From Zongyangia hominis (GTDB lineage Bacteria > Bacillota > Clostridia > Oscillospirales > Ruminococcaceae): a stretch of DNA of 64,000 bases. Positions 1-7,671 of the stretch are shown one piece after another (the first letter of the stretch is position 1; every line of letters starts with the position of its first letter). The position numbers and the translations under genes are program-made. The DNA lies in NCBI RefSeq assembly GCF_014385095.1, contig NZ_JACRTC010000001.1, positions 248,001 through 312,000 on the forward strand, read 5' to 3'. Under the pieces are notes generated by a model. The model was not told the DNA's origin, searched no databases, and saw only the letters and a list, made by a program, of their open reading frames with translations.

Positions 1-284
1 ATGATGGTGAAGGTGGAGTAGGCAAGGCCCCGTTCGCTGCACACCGGCAGGGTGCTGGCGATGGTTTCCAGCGTCTCCTCCAATTGGGCGCCGCTGGCAA
101 ACATGGTGGCGATGATCTTGCTGGTCAGGGTGGAGAGGATATTGGCCTTGACGCCGCTGCCCAGCCCGTCGGCCAGCACGGCGAGAAAATAGTCGTCCGC
201 GCGGACGAATTCCACCTTGTCCCCGCACAGCTCCTCGCCGTATTTATGTAAGCTTTCATATACGGCATCGATATATAGTTCCAT
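1..284 (-). CDS. SpoIIE-type serine/threonine phosphatase, N-terminal part (runs off window)
   Basis: The reverse strand reads from an ATG at 284 (ribosome site GGAGG at 291-295) to the window edge, giving about 94 residues. The segment [14 protein letters not shown] is the metal-binding signature of the SpoIIE/PP2C phosphatase family (D-G-x-G-x-G with following K-A). These enzymes remove phosphate from serine or threonine of partner proteins such as anti-anti-sigma factors. It lies 102 bases downstream of the PAS-linked hydrogenase and on the same strand. SpoIIE phosphatases are commonly found beside sensory [FeFe] hydrogenases, so it is probably the output module of that sensor. The C-terminal part is missing only because the window ends. 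Confidence 0.82.
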   Translation of the reverse strand, partial: MELYIDAVYESLHKYGEELCGDKVEFVRADDYFLAVLADGLGSGVKANILSTLTSKIIATMFASGAQLEETLETIASTLPVCSERGLAYSTFTI

Positions 285-386
285 GATGAACCTCCATTAT
301 TATAAGACTCCCGCGGGAGCGGTAATGGCGCCTTTTCCTCGCGTCACGATGGAAAAGCGGCGCAAAAGGGTTGCGGCAAAAAGCCG

Positions 387-2087
387 TTAGAGCTTGGAGA
401 GTTCTGTCATGGATTTTTTCAGATTGGTCAGCGCCACCTTGGTTTCCGCCGTCGTCTCGCCCAAAAGGCTGGCGATTTCCTGCGCCACCCGCATCTGCTT
501 GACGATGACGTTCTGGGCGATGTCCACCGTGGAGTCGCGCAGGGATTCGAGCTGCTGCTTGTGCTGCTCTTCGTCGGTGATGTCCTTGACAAAGACCAGG
601 TACATGCCGTGCTCCTTGATGTAGAGGATGGTCTGTTCCACCGTTTTGTCCGATTCGTCCACACGGACCTTTTTGGTGACGGCCTTCTCCTCCCGCTTAG
701 CGGTGTCGAAGTCCATCTCCCCGTAGAAGGCGGGGATGGGCAACCCGATGGAATCGGCCCGGGTGATCTGATAGATGTCCTCGGCCATGGGGTTTAAATC
801 CTGGACGTTGAGGTCCTCATCCAGGGCGATGATGGCGTTGGGGGAATACTCGGTGACGGTGTTGGAGATATTCTCCGCCCGCTCCCGGAAGAAGGGCAGG
901 CACATATTGATATCCGCCTTGCCCTGGAAGACGGCCACCGCTTTTTCCCGGCACGAGTGGTAGCCGCAGCTGCCGCAGTTGAGTTCGTCCTCGGGGGTGA
1001 GCTTGCCGATTTTAGCGAGGATGGCCCGGATTTCTTCCTCGGTGGGAACGTCCTTTTGGACGGAGCGGTTGGTGAAAACTCGGGGATGGGGAAATTCGAT
1101 GGAGGCGGTGGGCGCCGGGTTTTCGTCCTGGGGCATGGGATCGTCGTCGATCATGGTCTCGGTGACCAGGAGGCTGCGCTGTCCCATGCGCATCACCGGC
1201 CCGCCGATGCAGCCGCCGGGGCAGATGTTGGCTTCCACAAAGAGGCCCTCCACTTGGCCGTCCCGGATGGCGTCAAACATCTCCATGCACCGGTCCACGC
1301 CGTCCACGGCAATGGGGCGGTAGTGATTAAATTTTTCCTCCGGGATGGTCTTGAGAATGCCGGTGGTCTTGGGATAGAGGCGGGAAACAGGGTTGCAAAC
1401 TCCGGCGGCCTCCGGGTCCCCCTCCTCCAGGGAGACGCCCTGGGCGTCCATCCACTTCTGGATGCCGCCGAAGGTGAGGGCGTAGTTGACAAATCCGCCG
1501 GCCAAGGGATCAGAGGCCTCGTTTTTCTTGGAGAGGCAGGGCCCGATGAAGGCCACCTTGATGTCGCCGTAGGTCTCCCGCATAAGCTTGGCGTGAGCCA
1601 TCATGGGGGAGGAGACGGGGGCTAGGTTCTTAATGAGCTCCGGGTAATACCGCTCGATGAGCATGACGACGGAGGAACAGGCCGTGGCGATGATGTTTTT
1701 CATTTGGCCGTTTTCCATGAGATTGGCGTATTCCCGGCTGGTCTCGTTGGCGCCGATGGCGGTTTCCTCCACCCCCGCGAAGCCCAGCTTCTTGAGGGCC
1801 GCCGAGAGCTTAGAGAAGTCGTCGGTGCCGAAGAAGCCCGGCCAGGAGGGGGCCACCGTGGCGTAAACCCGCTTGCCCTGGGCGATGAGCTCCTGGACGT
1901 GATGGTGGTCGCTTTTGATGAATTTGGCGTTCTGGGGGCAGCACTGGACGCAGTTGCCGCACAGGATACACTCGTCGTCGATGATGGTGGCCTTGCCGTT
2001 TTTAAAGGCGATGGCCTTGACCGGGCACTCCCGGATGCATTTATAGCAGTTGTGGCAGTTGCCGATATTCAGTTCAATGACTCCCAT
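387..2087 (-). CDS. Sensory-type [FeFe] hydrogenase with PAS domain (HydS-like)
   Basis: 566 residues. Residues 11-50 are a two-[4Fe-4S] ferredoxin domain (C11, C14, C17, C21; C40, C43, C46, C50). Residues 75-310 are an H-cluster domain: the L1 loop reads ATACSS with ligand C137, L2 is GPCLSKKNE with C184, and L3 is CPGGC with C289 and C293. C371, C374, C379 and C396 form an extra [4Fe-4S] module, and a PAS domain lies at about 411-505, followed by a helical tail. Aligning on the downstream YYPEL motif shows that the cysteine normally used for proton transfer is A136, and the usual Met of the L2 MPC motif is Gly. Both changes are typical of slow, sensory (group C/HydS-like) enzymes rather than bulk H2 producers. 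The ribosome site GGAG is 9 bases before the ATG. The gene lies between a [2Fe-2S] protein and a SpoIIE phosphatase, which supports a signalling role. Confidence 0.9.
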   Translation of the reverse strand: MGVIELNIGNCHNCYKCIRECPVKAIAFKNGKATIIDDECILCGNCVQCCPQNAKFIKSDHHHVQELIAQGKRVYATVAPSWPGFFGTDDFSKLSAALKKLGFAGVEETAIGANETSREYANLMENGQMKNIIATACSSVVMLIERYYPELIKNLAPVSSPMMAHAKLMRETYGDIKVAFIGPCLSKKNEASDPLAGGFVNYALTFGGIQKWMDAQGVSLEEGDPEAAGVCNPVSRLYPKTTGILKTIPEEKFNHYRPIAVDGVDRCMEMFDAIRDGQVEGLFVEANICPGGCIGGPVMRMGQRSLLVTETMIDDDPMPQDENPAPTASIEFPHPRVFTNRSVQKDVPTEEEIRAILAKIGKLTPEDELNCGSCGYHSCREKAVAVFQGKADINMCLPFFRERAENISNTVTEYSPNAIIALDEDLNVQDLNPMAEDIYQITRADSIGLPIPAFYGEMDFDTAKREEKAVTKKVRVDESDKTVEQTILYIKEHGMYLVFVKDITDEEQHKQQLESLRDSTVDIAQNVIVKQMRVAQEIASLLGETTAETKVALTNLKKSMTELSKL

Positions 2088-2126
2088 ATTTTGCTTCTCC
2101 TTTGCTTTTTAGCTTTGACGGGGATT

Positions 2127-2390
2127 TTACTGGCCGGATTTCTGGGCCTCAGCCAGGGGGAAGATGTGCTCATAAAAGACCGATTCAGCGTTGACAAACC
2201 CCACGTTGTCCACGGGTTTGTCGTCCACCATCACCGAAATGCCGGTCAGGCACCGGCCCATGCAGAAGGAGGCCTTGAGCTCCACGAAATCCTCCAATTG
2301 ATTTTTCTTGATAAGCTCCTGGAAGGTCTTGATAACCTGATAGGACCCCTTCATGTGGCAGGAACTGCCCACACAGACGCTGACAACCAT
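2127..2390 (-). CDS. Thioredoxin-fold [2Fe-2S] ferredoxin (NuoE/HydC-like)
   Basis: About 87 residues with the NuoE-type cysteine pattern C-x4-C followed by C-x3-C (C10, C15, C47, C51 counting from the upstream ATG at 2402). This binds one [2Fe-2S] cluster in a thioredoxin-like fold and passes electrons to a hydrogenase. Two in-frame ATGs compete. The one at 2402 abuts the AAAGG motif directly. The one at 2390 sits 8 bases after AAAGGATGG and is preferred here, but the longer form cannot be excluded. It is the first gene of the leftward operon, 39 bases ahead of the PAS-linked hydrogenase, and is probably its electron partner. Confidence 0.85.
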   Translation of the reverse strand: MVVSVCVGSSCHMKGSYQVIKTFQELIKKNQLEDFVELKASFCMGRCLTGISVMVDDKPVDNVGFVNAESVFYEHIFPLAEAQKSGQ

Positions 2391-2484
2391 GTTATTTTCC
2401 ATCCTTTCGGCGTTTTTGGGAAAAACAGCTTTTCTTAGGGAAAGCTGTAAATTGTTAAAAATAAAACAAGTTGCTATTTATATC

Positions 2485-2514
2485 AGTATACATGAAAAAG
2501 GGGGCGTAGCACAA
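2485..2514 (-). promoter_or_regulatory. Candidate promoter of the sensory hydrogenase operon
   Basis: On the reverse strand a weak -35 TTGTGC (2509-2514) and a good -10 TATACT (2485-2490) are separated by 18 bases. It lies about 95 bases before the first start codon. Confidence 0.45.
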
Positions 2515-2660
2515 GGTGAGAAACGCATAAAAAGGAGGGAAAATCTTTGGCGGATTCGGTCGGAATGGAAAAGGCGGGCAAGACTGTACAAAGCTGGACG
2601 CCTTCTCTGGAACATAATGCCGAAGTTGTTAGGAAGGGCATGGAAACTCGCGTTCTTACC

Positions 2661-2690
2661 TTGACATGCCGGCGTTTCATACGATATAAT
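2661..2690 (+). promoter_or_regulatory. Consensus sigma-A promoter of the catalytic hydrogenase operon
   Basis: A perfect -35 TTGACA (2661-2666) and a perfect -10 TATAAT (2685-2690) are separated by 18 bases. It predicts a leader of roughly 90 bases and strong basal transcription of the downstream two-gene unit. Confidence 0.8.
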
Positions 2691-2786
2691 GAAATCGTTA
2701 AAATATAGACAAAATCGGGGAGGGGCCTTTGTGCACTTTACCCGTGGGTTTGTTGGAGGAATAAGGAAAGGTGGCGCTTTGCCCGC

Positions 2787-3062
2787 ATGAAAAGACTGAT
2801 CGTTGAAGTGTGCGTATGTCCAGAATGTGTGATGATGGGAGCGATGGACATCATCGAGGCCATTGAGAGCCTCAAAAAGCTCAAAACCCAGCTGCGGCTC
2901 AATACCCAGGTGCAGGTTATCACCAAAAGCTGCATTGGGGAGCCCAAGCATGGGGACGATTCCCCCGTGGTCGTCATCAACGGGGACCGGCTCGTCTGCG
3001 CCAACAGCCAGACGGTCATGGAGAAGATCATTTCATTAAAAGCGAAGGATGTGAAGCATTAA
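2787..3062 (+). CDS. Small thioredoxin-fold [2Fe-2S]-like protein
   Basis: 91 residues. The start VEVCVCPECVMMGAMDIIEA matches the first half of NuoE-type [2Fe-2S] domains (C9-x4-C14, with an extra C11), and the segment VVVINGDRLVCANS matches the strand that follows the cluster. In the second cysteine pair only C49 is kept: the expected partner three residues later is replaced in the SCIGEPKHG stretch, and C71 is further away. Cluster binding may therefore be unusual or absent. The ribosome site AAAGGTGG lies 12 bases upstream, which is rather far. The stop codon TAA is directly followed, in the same reading frame, by the GTG start of the hydrogenase gene, so the two are surely co-translated partners. 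Confidence 0.75.
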   Translation: MKRLIVEVCVCPECVMMGAMDIIEAIESLKKLKTQLRLNTQVQVITKSCIGEPKHGDDSPVVVINGDRLVCANSQTVMEKIISLKAKDVKH

Positions 3063-4562
3063 GTGCGTGGAATCTATACCCCGGTAACCAAGCTGCGGCG
3101 TCAGGTTTTTGCCCAGATCGCCGAATTTGCTTACCGCAATGAAGAGTATGCAGCGTTTGAGGAAATTCCCTATAAGATCATCAAGGGGGAAGTGGCGACC
3201 TATCGCGACAGCATCTTCAAGGAGCGCGCCATCATCGGCGAGCGGTTGCGCCTGGCCATGGGGCTTTCCCTGCGCAAGGTGGACGAGCACATGCCGGTGG
3301 CCAAGGGCATCGAGGAGTGCGCCAAGCCCGAGAAGTATTACGAGCCGCCGCTTGTCAACGTCATCCCCTTCGCCTGTAACGCCTGCCCCGAGACTTCCCT
3401 GATGGTCACCGACAACTGCCGCGGCTGCCTGGCCCACCCCTGCGTCAGCGTCTGCCCGGTCAAGGCGGTGTCCTTTGAAAACGGGAAGTCCCACATCGAC
3501 CAGGACAAATGTGTGCGCTGCGGCCGGTGCAAGGATGTCTGCCCCTACAGCGCCATTGTCAAATACGAGCGTCCCTGCGCCGCGGCTTGCGGTGTGGACG
3601 CCATTGAGAGCGACTACCTGGGACGGGCCAAGATCAACTATGATAAATGCGTCTCCTGCGGCATGTGCATCGTCAACTGCCCCTTCGGCGCCATCGCGGA
3701 CAAGTCCCAGATCTATCAGCTCATCCGCGCCATCATGGACGGCCAGGAGGTCGTCGCGGAGATCGCGCCCGCTTTCGTGGGCCAGTTCGGCCCCTTGGCG
3801 ACTCCGGATAAAGTTAAGGATGCACTCAAAGAACTGGGCTTCTCGGCCGTCTATGAGGTGGCCATCGGCGCTGACATCGGCGCCATGGCGGAGGCCGACC
3901 ACTATGTCAACCACGTGGGCAAGGATCTGCCGTTTTTGGCGACCTCCTGCTGCCCCTCCTGGTCGGTCATGGCCAAGAACAATTTCCCGGATCTGGCCGG
4001 CTGCGTCTCCGAGGCGCTGACGCCCATGGTGGCTACCGCCCGGATCATCAAAAAGGAGCACCCCGACGCCAAGGTGGTCTTCATCGGGCCCTGCGCGGCC
4101 AAGAAGCTGGAGGCTTCCCGCCGCAGCGTGCGCAGCGACGTGGACTTCGTCATCACCTTTGAGGAGCTCATGGGCATGTTTGTCGCCAAGGGCATTGACT
4201 TCGGCAGCGTGGATACCGAGCCCATGGACGACGCCACCGGCGCCGGCCGCGGTTATGCGGTGGCGGGCGGCGTGGCGGACGCCATCGCAAACTGCATCAA
4301 GGAGAAATATCCCGATGTGGAAGTGAAGGTGGACCGGGCGGAGGGTCTTCGCAACTGTAAGAAGATGCTCCAGATCGCCAAGGCCGGCAAGCGCAACGGC
4401 TATCTGCTCGAGGGCATGGCCTGTCCGGGCGGCTGTGTGGGCGGCGCGGGCACCGTCATCCCCATTAACAAAGCGTCGGCCGCCGTCAAGAGCTTCCAGA
4501 CCAAGGCAGGCTCCTCCATCGCCTACGACAGCAAATACGCCGACGAAAAAATCGAAGAATAA
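3063..4562 (+). CDS. [FeFe] hydrogenase, catalytic type (group B-like)
   Basis: 499 residues. An N-terminal helical region (1-95) is followed by a Cys-rich ferredoxin part (C105, C108, C119, C122, C127, C131, then C150, C153, C156, C160 and C196, C199, C202, C206) and a complete H-cluster domain. That domain has L1 TSCCPSW (C296, C297), L2 GPCAAKKLE (C344) and L3 MACPGGCVGG (C454, C458). Unlike the upstream hydrogenase, it keeps the proton-transfer cysteine C296, so it should catalyse reversible H2 production from reduced ferredoxin in the cytoplasm. The start is GTG at 3063, immediately after the stop of the previous gene; the N-terminus MRGIYTPVTKLRRQVF is typical of this clostridial family. 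A strong terminator follows. Confidence 0.93.
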   Translation: MRGIYTPVTKLRRQVFAQIAEFAYRNEEYAAFEEIPYKIIKGEVATYRDSIFKERAIIGERLRLAMGLSLRKVDEHMPVAKGIEECAKPEKYYEPPLVNVIPFACNACPETSLMVTDNCRGCLAHPCVSVCPVKAVSFENGKSHIDQDKCVRCGRCKDVCPYSAIVKYERPCAAACGVDAIESDYLGRAKINYDKCVSCGMCIVNCPFGAIADKSQIYQLIRAIMDGQEVVAEIAPAFVGQFGPLATPDKVKDALKELGFSAVYEVAIGADIGAMAEADHYVNHVGKDLPFLATSCCPSWSVMAKNNFPDLAGCVSEALTPMVATARIIKKEHPDAKVVFIGPCAAKKLEASRRSVRSDVDFVITFEELMGMFVAKGIDFGSVDTEPMDDATGAGRGYAVAGGVADAIANCIKEKYPDVEVKVDRAEGLRNCKKMLQIAKAGKRNGYLLEGMACPGGCVGGAGTVIPINKASAAVKSFQTKAGSSIAYDSKYADEKIEE

Positions 4563-4583
4563 TTCGCTCTCTCATCGAGCGCG

Positions 4584-4622
4584 GAGCGCCCCCGGACCCG
4601 GTCCGGGGGCGCTCATTTTTTT
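4584..4622 (+). terminator. Intrinsic terminator after the hydrogenase
   Basis: A 14-base-pair GC-rich stem (4584-4597 with 4601-4614) with a 3-base loop is followed by a run of seven T. Confidence 0.92.
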
Positions 4623-4718
4623 GCGGTGGGGAGTATTTCTTTTAAAAAAGATGAAAAAATGAGGAGGAAAGAGCATTCGAGAGAAAATCGGAGCAAAGGC
4701 GGCAGAAAAACAGAAAAA

Positions 4719-4766
4719 TTCGCGAAAAACAGCGGATAAAATCGGGATTTCGCGAGAAATTCGCGG
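4719..4766. promoter_or_regulatory. Three TTCGCG motifs upstream of the pot promoter
   Basis: TTCGCGAA at 4719-4726, TTCGCGAG at 4749-4756 and TTCGCGG at 4760-4766, all followed by A-rich DNA, end eight bases before the -35 box. They look like a repeated protein-binding site, but no regulator is identified. Confidence 0.35.
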
Positions 4767-4773
4767 AAAAACA

Positions 4774-4801
4774 TTGACATTTCAATATAATGTGCTATAT
4801 T
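4774..4801 (+). promoter_or_regulatory. Promoter of potABCD
   Basis: -35 TTGACA (4774-4779), a 16-base spacer ending in an extended TGC, and -10 TATATT (4796-4801). Transcription should start near 4808, leaving a leader of about 200 bases before potA. Confidence 0.75.
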
Positions 4802-4807
4802 GGTAAT

Positions 4808-5006
4808 CGTTGTTTTTGGCATCTAAAAAACACAAAAGAAAACTGGTGCGCAAGGTACCGCCTAAAACGGGCCGCCGGAAAGGAAAACGGCGGCAACGAT
4901 AGATCAAAGCCTTTTGCGGGAAGCGGCTACAAGCGCACTGGGGTTCGCACGGCGAGAGGGGACTCGCGTACGTGTAAACTAAAAATCCGCAAAGGGGGAT
5001 GCCCAA
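4808..5006 (+). promoter_or_regulatory. Structured 5' leader of potA, candidate cis-regulatory RNA of unrecognised class
   Basis: About 200 bases with nested complementarity. GTGCGC (4846-4851) pairs with GCGCAC (4933-4938), extendable by G-T pairs. GCCGCCG (4871-4877) pairs with CGGCGGC (4888-4894). CACG (4948-4951) pairs with CGTG (4971-4974) around the stem GCGAG/CTCGC (4952-4956 with 4963-4967). Most tellingly, CCTTTTGCGG (4910-4919) pairs over 10 bases, with one G-T wobble, with CCGCAAAGGG (4987-4996), which contains the potA ribosome site AAAGGGGG. The last helix conflicts topologically with the first, so either a switch or a pseudoknot is possible. I could not match it to the guanidine, PRPP/ppGpp, c-di-GMP, SAM, lysine, T-box or cobalamin classes. 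Confidence 0.5.
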
Positions 5007-6059
5007 ATGGGGGAAAATTGTATCGTCAGCCTCAAAGACATTGTCGTGGACTTTGACGGAGAAGTAGTGCTCGACGGAATCAACCTTGACATTCATGACA
5101 AGGAGTTCGTCACGCTGCTCGGTCCGTCAGGTTGCGGGAAAACCACTACGCTGCGCATTATCGGCGGCTTTGTGGAGCCCGCGTCCGGCGATGTCTTTTT
5201 TGATGGCAAAAGAATCAACGAGATGCCGCCCTACAAACGGCCGCTCAACACGGTGTTTCAGCGCTATGCGCTGTTCCCGCACTTAAACGTCTTTGAAAAC
5301 ATCGCCTTCGGACTGCGCCTGCAAAAGGTTCCGGAAAAGGAAGTGGCCCAGCGGGTGGCCGAAATGCTGGAGCTTGTCAACCTCAAGGGCTTTGACAAGC
5401 GGGGCGTCAATCAGCTCTCCGGCGGCCAGCAGCAGCGCGTCGCCATCGCCAGGGCTTTAGTCAACCATCCAAGGCTGCTCCTCCTCGACGAGCCGCTGGG
5501 AGCGCTGGACCTCAAACTGCGCAAGGGGATGCAGATCGAGCTCAAACGCATCCAACAGAGCCTTGACATCACCTTTGTCTACGTCACCCACGACCAGGAG
5601 GAAGCGCTGACCATGAGCGACACGGTGGTCGTCATGAAGGACGGCCACATCCAGCAGATCGGCACGCCGCAGGACATCTACAACGAGCCGAAAAACGCCT
5701 TTGTCGCCGACTTCATCGGGGAGAGCAACATCCTCGACGGCGTGATGCACAAGGACTTTGTGGTGGAGTTTGCCGGGCGCAAATTCGACTGCGTGGATAA
5801 GGGCTTTGAAAAGATGGAAAATGTGGACGTGGTCATCCGCCCGGAGGACATCAAGGTGGTGCCCGCCATCGCCGGACAGCTTTCCGGCCGGGTGGAATCG
5901 GTCATCTTTAAGGGCGTCCACTATGAAATGGTGGTGGAGAGCGCCGGGTTTTCCTGGATTATCCACTCCACCCAGTCCCAGGAGCCGGGATCTTCCATCG
6001 GTATGAATATCGACCCGTTTGATATCCATATCATGCACAAAATGGAGGAAGAGCGATGA
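5007..6059 (+). CDS. potA: Spermidine/putrescine ABC transporter, ATP-binding protein
   Basis: 350 residues. It is the cytoplasmic ATPase that powers polyamine import. Walker [10 protein letters not shown] is at 39-47, the Q-loop Q85 lies in [10 protein letters not shown], the signature LSGGQQQR is at 137-144, Walker B LLLLDEP at 157-163 and the switch histidine H195. The C-terminal part from about 240 is a TOBE-type regulatory domain. [21 protein letters not shown] is typical of PotA. The ATG is 8 bases after AAAGGGGG, which can be masked by the upstream leader. It overlaps potB by four bases (ATGA), as do all joints of this operon, so translation is coupled. Confidence 0.95.
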   Translation: MGENCIVSLKDIVVDFDGEVVLDGINLDIHDKEFVTLLGPSGCGKTTTLRIIGGFVEPASGDVFFDGKRINEMPPYKRPLNTVFQRYALFPHLNVFENIAFGLRLQKVPEKEVAQRVAEMLELVNLKGFDKRGVNQLSGGQQQRVAIARALVNHPRLLLLDEPLGALDLKLRKGMQIELKRIQQSLDITFVYVTHDQEEALTMSDTVVVMKDGHIQQIGTPQDIYNEPKNAFVADFIGESNILDGVMHKDFVVEFAGRKFDCVDKGFEKMENVDVVIRPEDIKVVPAIAGQLSGRVESVIFKGVHYEMVVESAGFSWIIHSTQSQEPGSSIGMNIDPFDIHIMHKMEEER

Positions 6060-6871
6060 AAACAAAAGCAGCTTCCTTGCCCTATGCGGTTTGGACCTTC
6101 ATTTTTATTGTCGTTCCGCTGGCGATGGTGGCCTATTTTGCTTTCATCGACGAAGCGGGACATTTTACCCTGGAAAACGTGTCCAGCGTGGGGCAGTATA
6201 CCCCGGTGTTGGCCCGTTCCATCTGGCTGGCGGCCATCGCCACCGTCATCTGCCTGGTGATCGCCTATCCGCTGTCCTACCTTCTCTCCCGGATGCATGT
6301 CGGCCGGCAGAAGGTCTTCCTCATGCTGGTCATGCTGCCCATGTGGATGAATTTTTTGCTGCGCACCTACGCCTGGATGACCCTGCTCGAAAGGAACGGC
6401 CTCATCAACCGCTTTTTCGCCCTCTTTGGCCTGGGGCCCTTCGAGATGATCAATACCCAGGGGGCCGTGGTGCTGGGCATGGTGTATAACTACCTGCCCT
6501 TTATGATTTTGCCGTTATACTCCATCATGGTAAAGATCGACAACCGCACCATCGAGGCGGCCCAGGACCTGGGCGCCAACTCCTACCACGTCTTTTCTAA
6601 AGTGGTGCTCCCCTTGAGCGTGCCCGGTATCACCACCGGCATCACCATGGTCTTTGTCCCGGCGGTGAGCACTTTCATCATTTCCCGGATGCTGGGCGGC
6701 GGCGGAAACTTGCTCATCGGCGACTTAATCGACCTGCAATTTTTGGGCAACGCCTACAACCCCAACCTGGGGGCGGCCATCTCCCTGGTGCTGATGGTGC
6801 TCATTCTGCTTTGCATGAGCATCATGAACCAGTTTGATAACGACGAGGGAATGGAGGGCGCGTTGCTATGA
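6056..6871 (+). CDS. potB: Spermidine/putrescine ABC transporter permease PotB
   Basis: 271 residues with about six membrane segments. The cytoplasmic EAA loop that docks on the ATPase is at 167-191 ([20 protein letters not shown]). It forms the membrane channel with PotC. It starts in an ATGA overlap with potA and ends in another with potC. Length and the order after potA fit PotB. Confidence 0.93.
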   Translation: MKTKAASLPYAVWTFIFIVVPLAMVAYFAFIDEAGHFTLENVSSVGQYTPVLARSIWLAAIATVICLVIAYPLSYLLSRMHVGRQKVFLMLVMLPMWMNFLLRTYAWMTLLERNGLINRFFALFGLGPFEMINTQGAVVLGMVYNYLPFMILPLYSIMVKIDNRTIEAAQDLGANSYHVFSKVVLPLSVPGITTGITMVFVPAVSTFIISRMLGGGGNLLIGDLIDLQFLGNAYNPNLGAAISLVLMVLILLCMSIMNQFDNDEGMEGALL

Positions 6872-7671
6872 AAAAGAGAAAGTGGCTTTCCAACACCTAC
6901 ATCGGTCTCATCTTTGCCTTTTTGTACCTGCCTATCGGCGTCTTGATCGCCTATTCCTTTAACGAGTCCAAGAGCCGGGCGGTCTTTACGGGATTTACCT
7001 TCGACTGGTATGCGAAGCTCTTCCACAACGACGTCATCATCCAGTCCCTCATCAACACCCTCATCATCGCCGTGGTTTCCTCCATCGTGGCCACCATCAT
7101 CGGAACGGCGGCCGCCGTGGGTATCAACTCCATGAACAAGTGGATGAAGTCGGCCATGATGAATTTGACCTATCTGCCCATCATCAACCCCGAGATCGTT
7201 ACGGGCGTTTCGATGATGCTGCTCTTTGTCTTTTTAAAGCTCCAGTTTGGCTTTACCACCCTGATTATCGCCCATATCACCTTCAGCCTCCCCTATGTCA
7301 TCCTCAATGTTCTGCCAAAGCTCAGGCAGATGGACAAGTTTGTCTATGAGGCGGCGCTGGATTTGGGGTGCACGCCGCTGCTGGCTTTCCGCAAGGTGAT
7401 CTTCCCGGAGATATTGCCCGGCGTCATTTCGGGCATGCTCATGGCGTTCACCTTCTCTTTGGATGACTTTGTCATCAGCTACTTCACCACCGGCCCCACC
7501 TCCCAGACCCTGCCGGTGACCATCTTCTCCATGACCAGACGCAAAGTCAGCCCGGAGATCAACGCTTTGTCCACCATTATCTTCATCGTAGTGCTGGCAA
7601 CCCTCCTCATCGTCAACTTCAAGGACCTGCGAAAGCAAAAGAAGGTCCAGCGGTCGGAGGTGGGCGTATGA
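6868..7671 (+). CDS. potC: Spermidine/putrescine ABC transporter permease PotC
   Basis: 267 residues with about six membrane segments. The EAA loop is at 161-185 (EAALDLGCTPLLAFRKVIFP), and the late segment MAFTFSLDDFVISYFTTGP is characteristic of PotC. It pairs with PotB as the second half of the channel. It overlaps potB and potD by four bases each. Confidence 0.94.
   Translation: MKKRKWLSNTYIGLIFAFLYLPIGVLIAYSFNESKSRAVFTGFTFDWYAKLFHNDVIIQSLINTLIIAVVSSIVATIIGTAAAVGINSMNKWMKSAMMNLTYLPIINPEIVTGVSMMLLFVFLKLQFGFTTLIIAHITFSLPYVILNVLPKLRQMDKFVYEAALDLGCTPLLAFRKVIFPEILPGVISGMLMAFTFSLDDFVISYFTTGPTSQTLPVTIFSMTRRKVSPEINALSTIIFIVVLATLLIVNFKDLRKQKKVQRSEVGV

Larger units (their letters stand above)
2403..2786. 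other. Divergent intergenic region between the two hydrogenase operons
   Basis: 384 bases without a convincing gene. It carries the leftward promoter (2485-2514) and the rightward promoter (2661-2690). The open frames here lack a ribosome site and recognisable domains. The shared region would let one regulator control both hydrogenase operons. Confidence 0.6.

Noticed and set aside
4808..5006. Assignment of the potA leader to guanidine, PRPP/ppGpp, c-di-GMP, lysine or T-box classes
   Set aside because: The conserved core words of each class are missing. A GGTACCGC stretch only superficially recalls the T-box.
4790..5056. Small rightward open frame in the potA leader
   Set aside because: It has no ribosome site, very basic shadow-like composition, and overlaps the structured RNA and the potA start.
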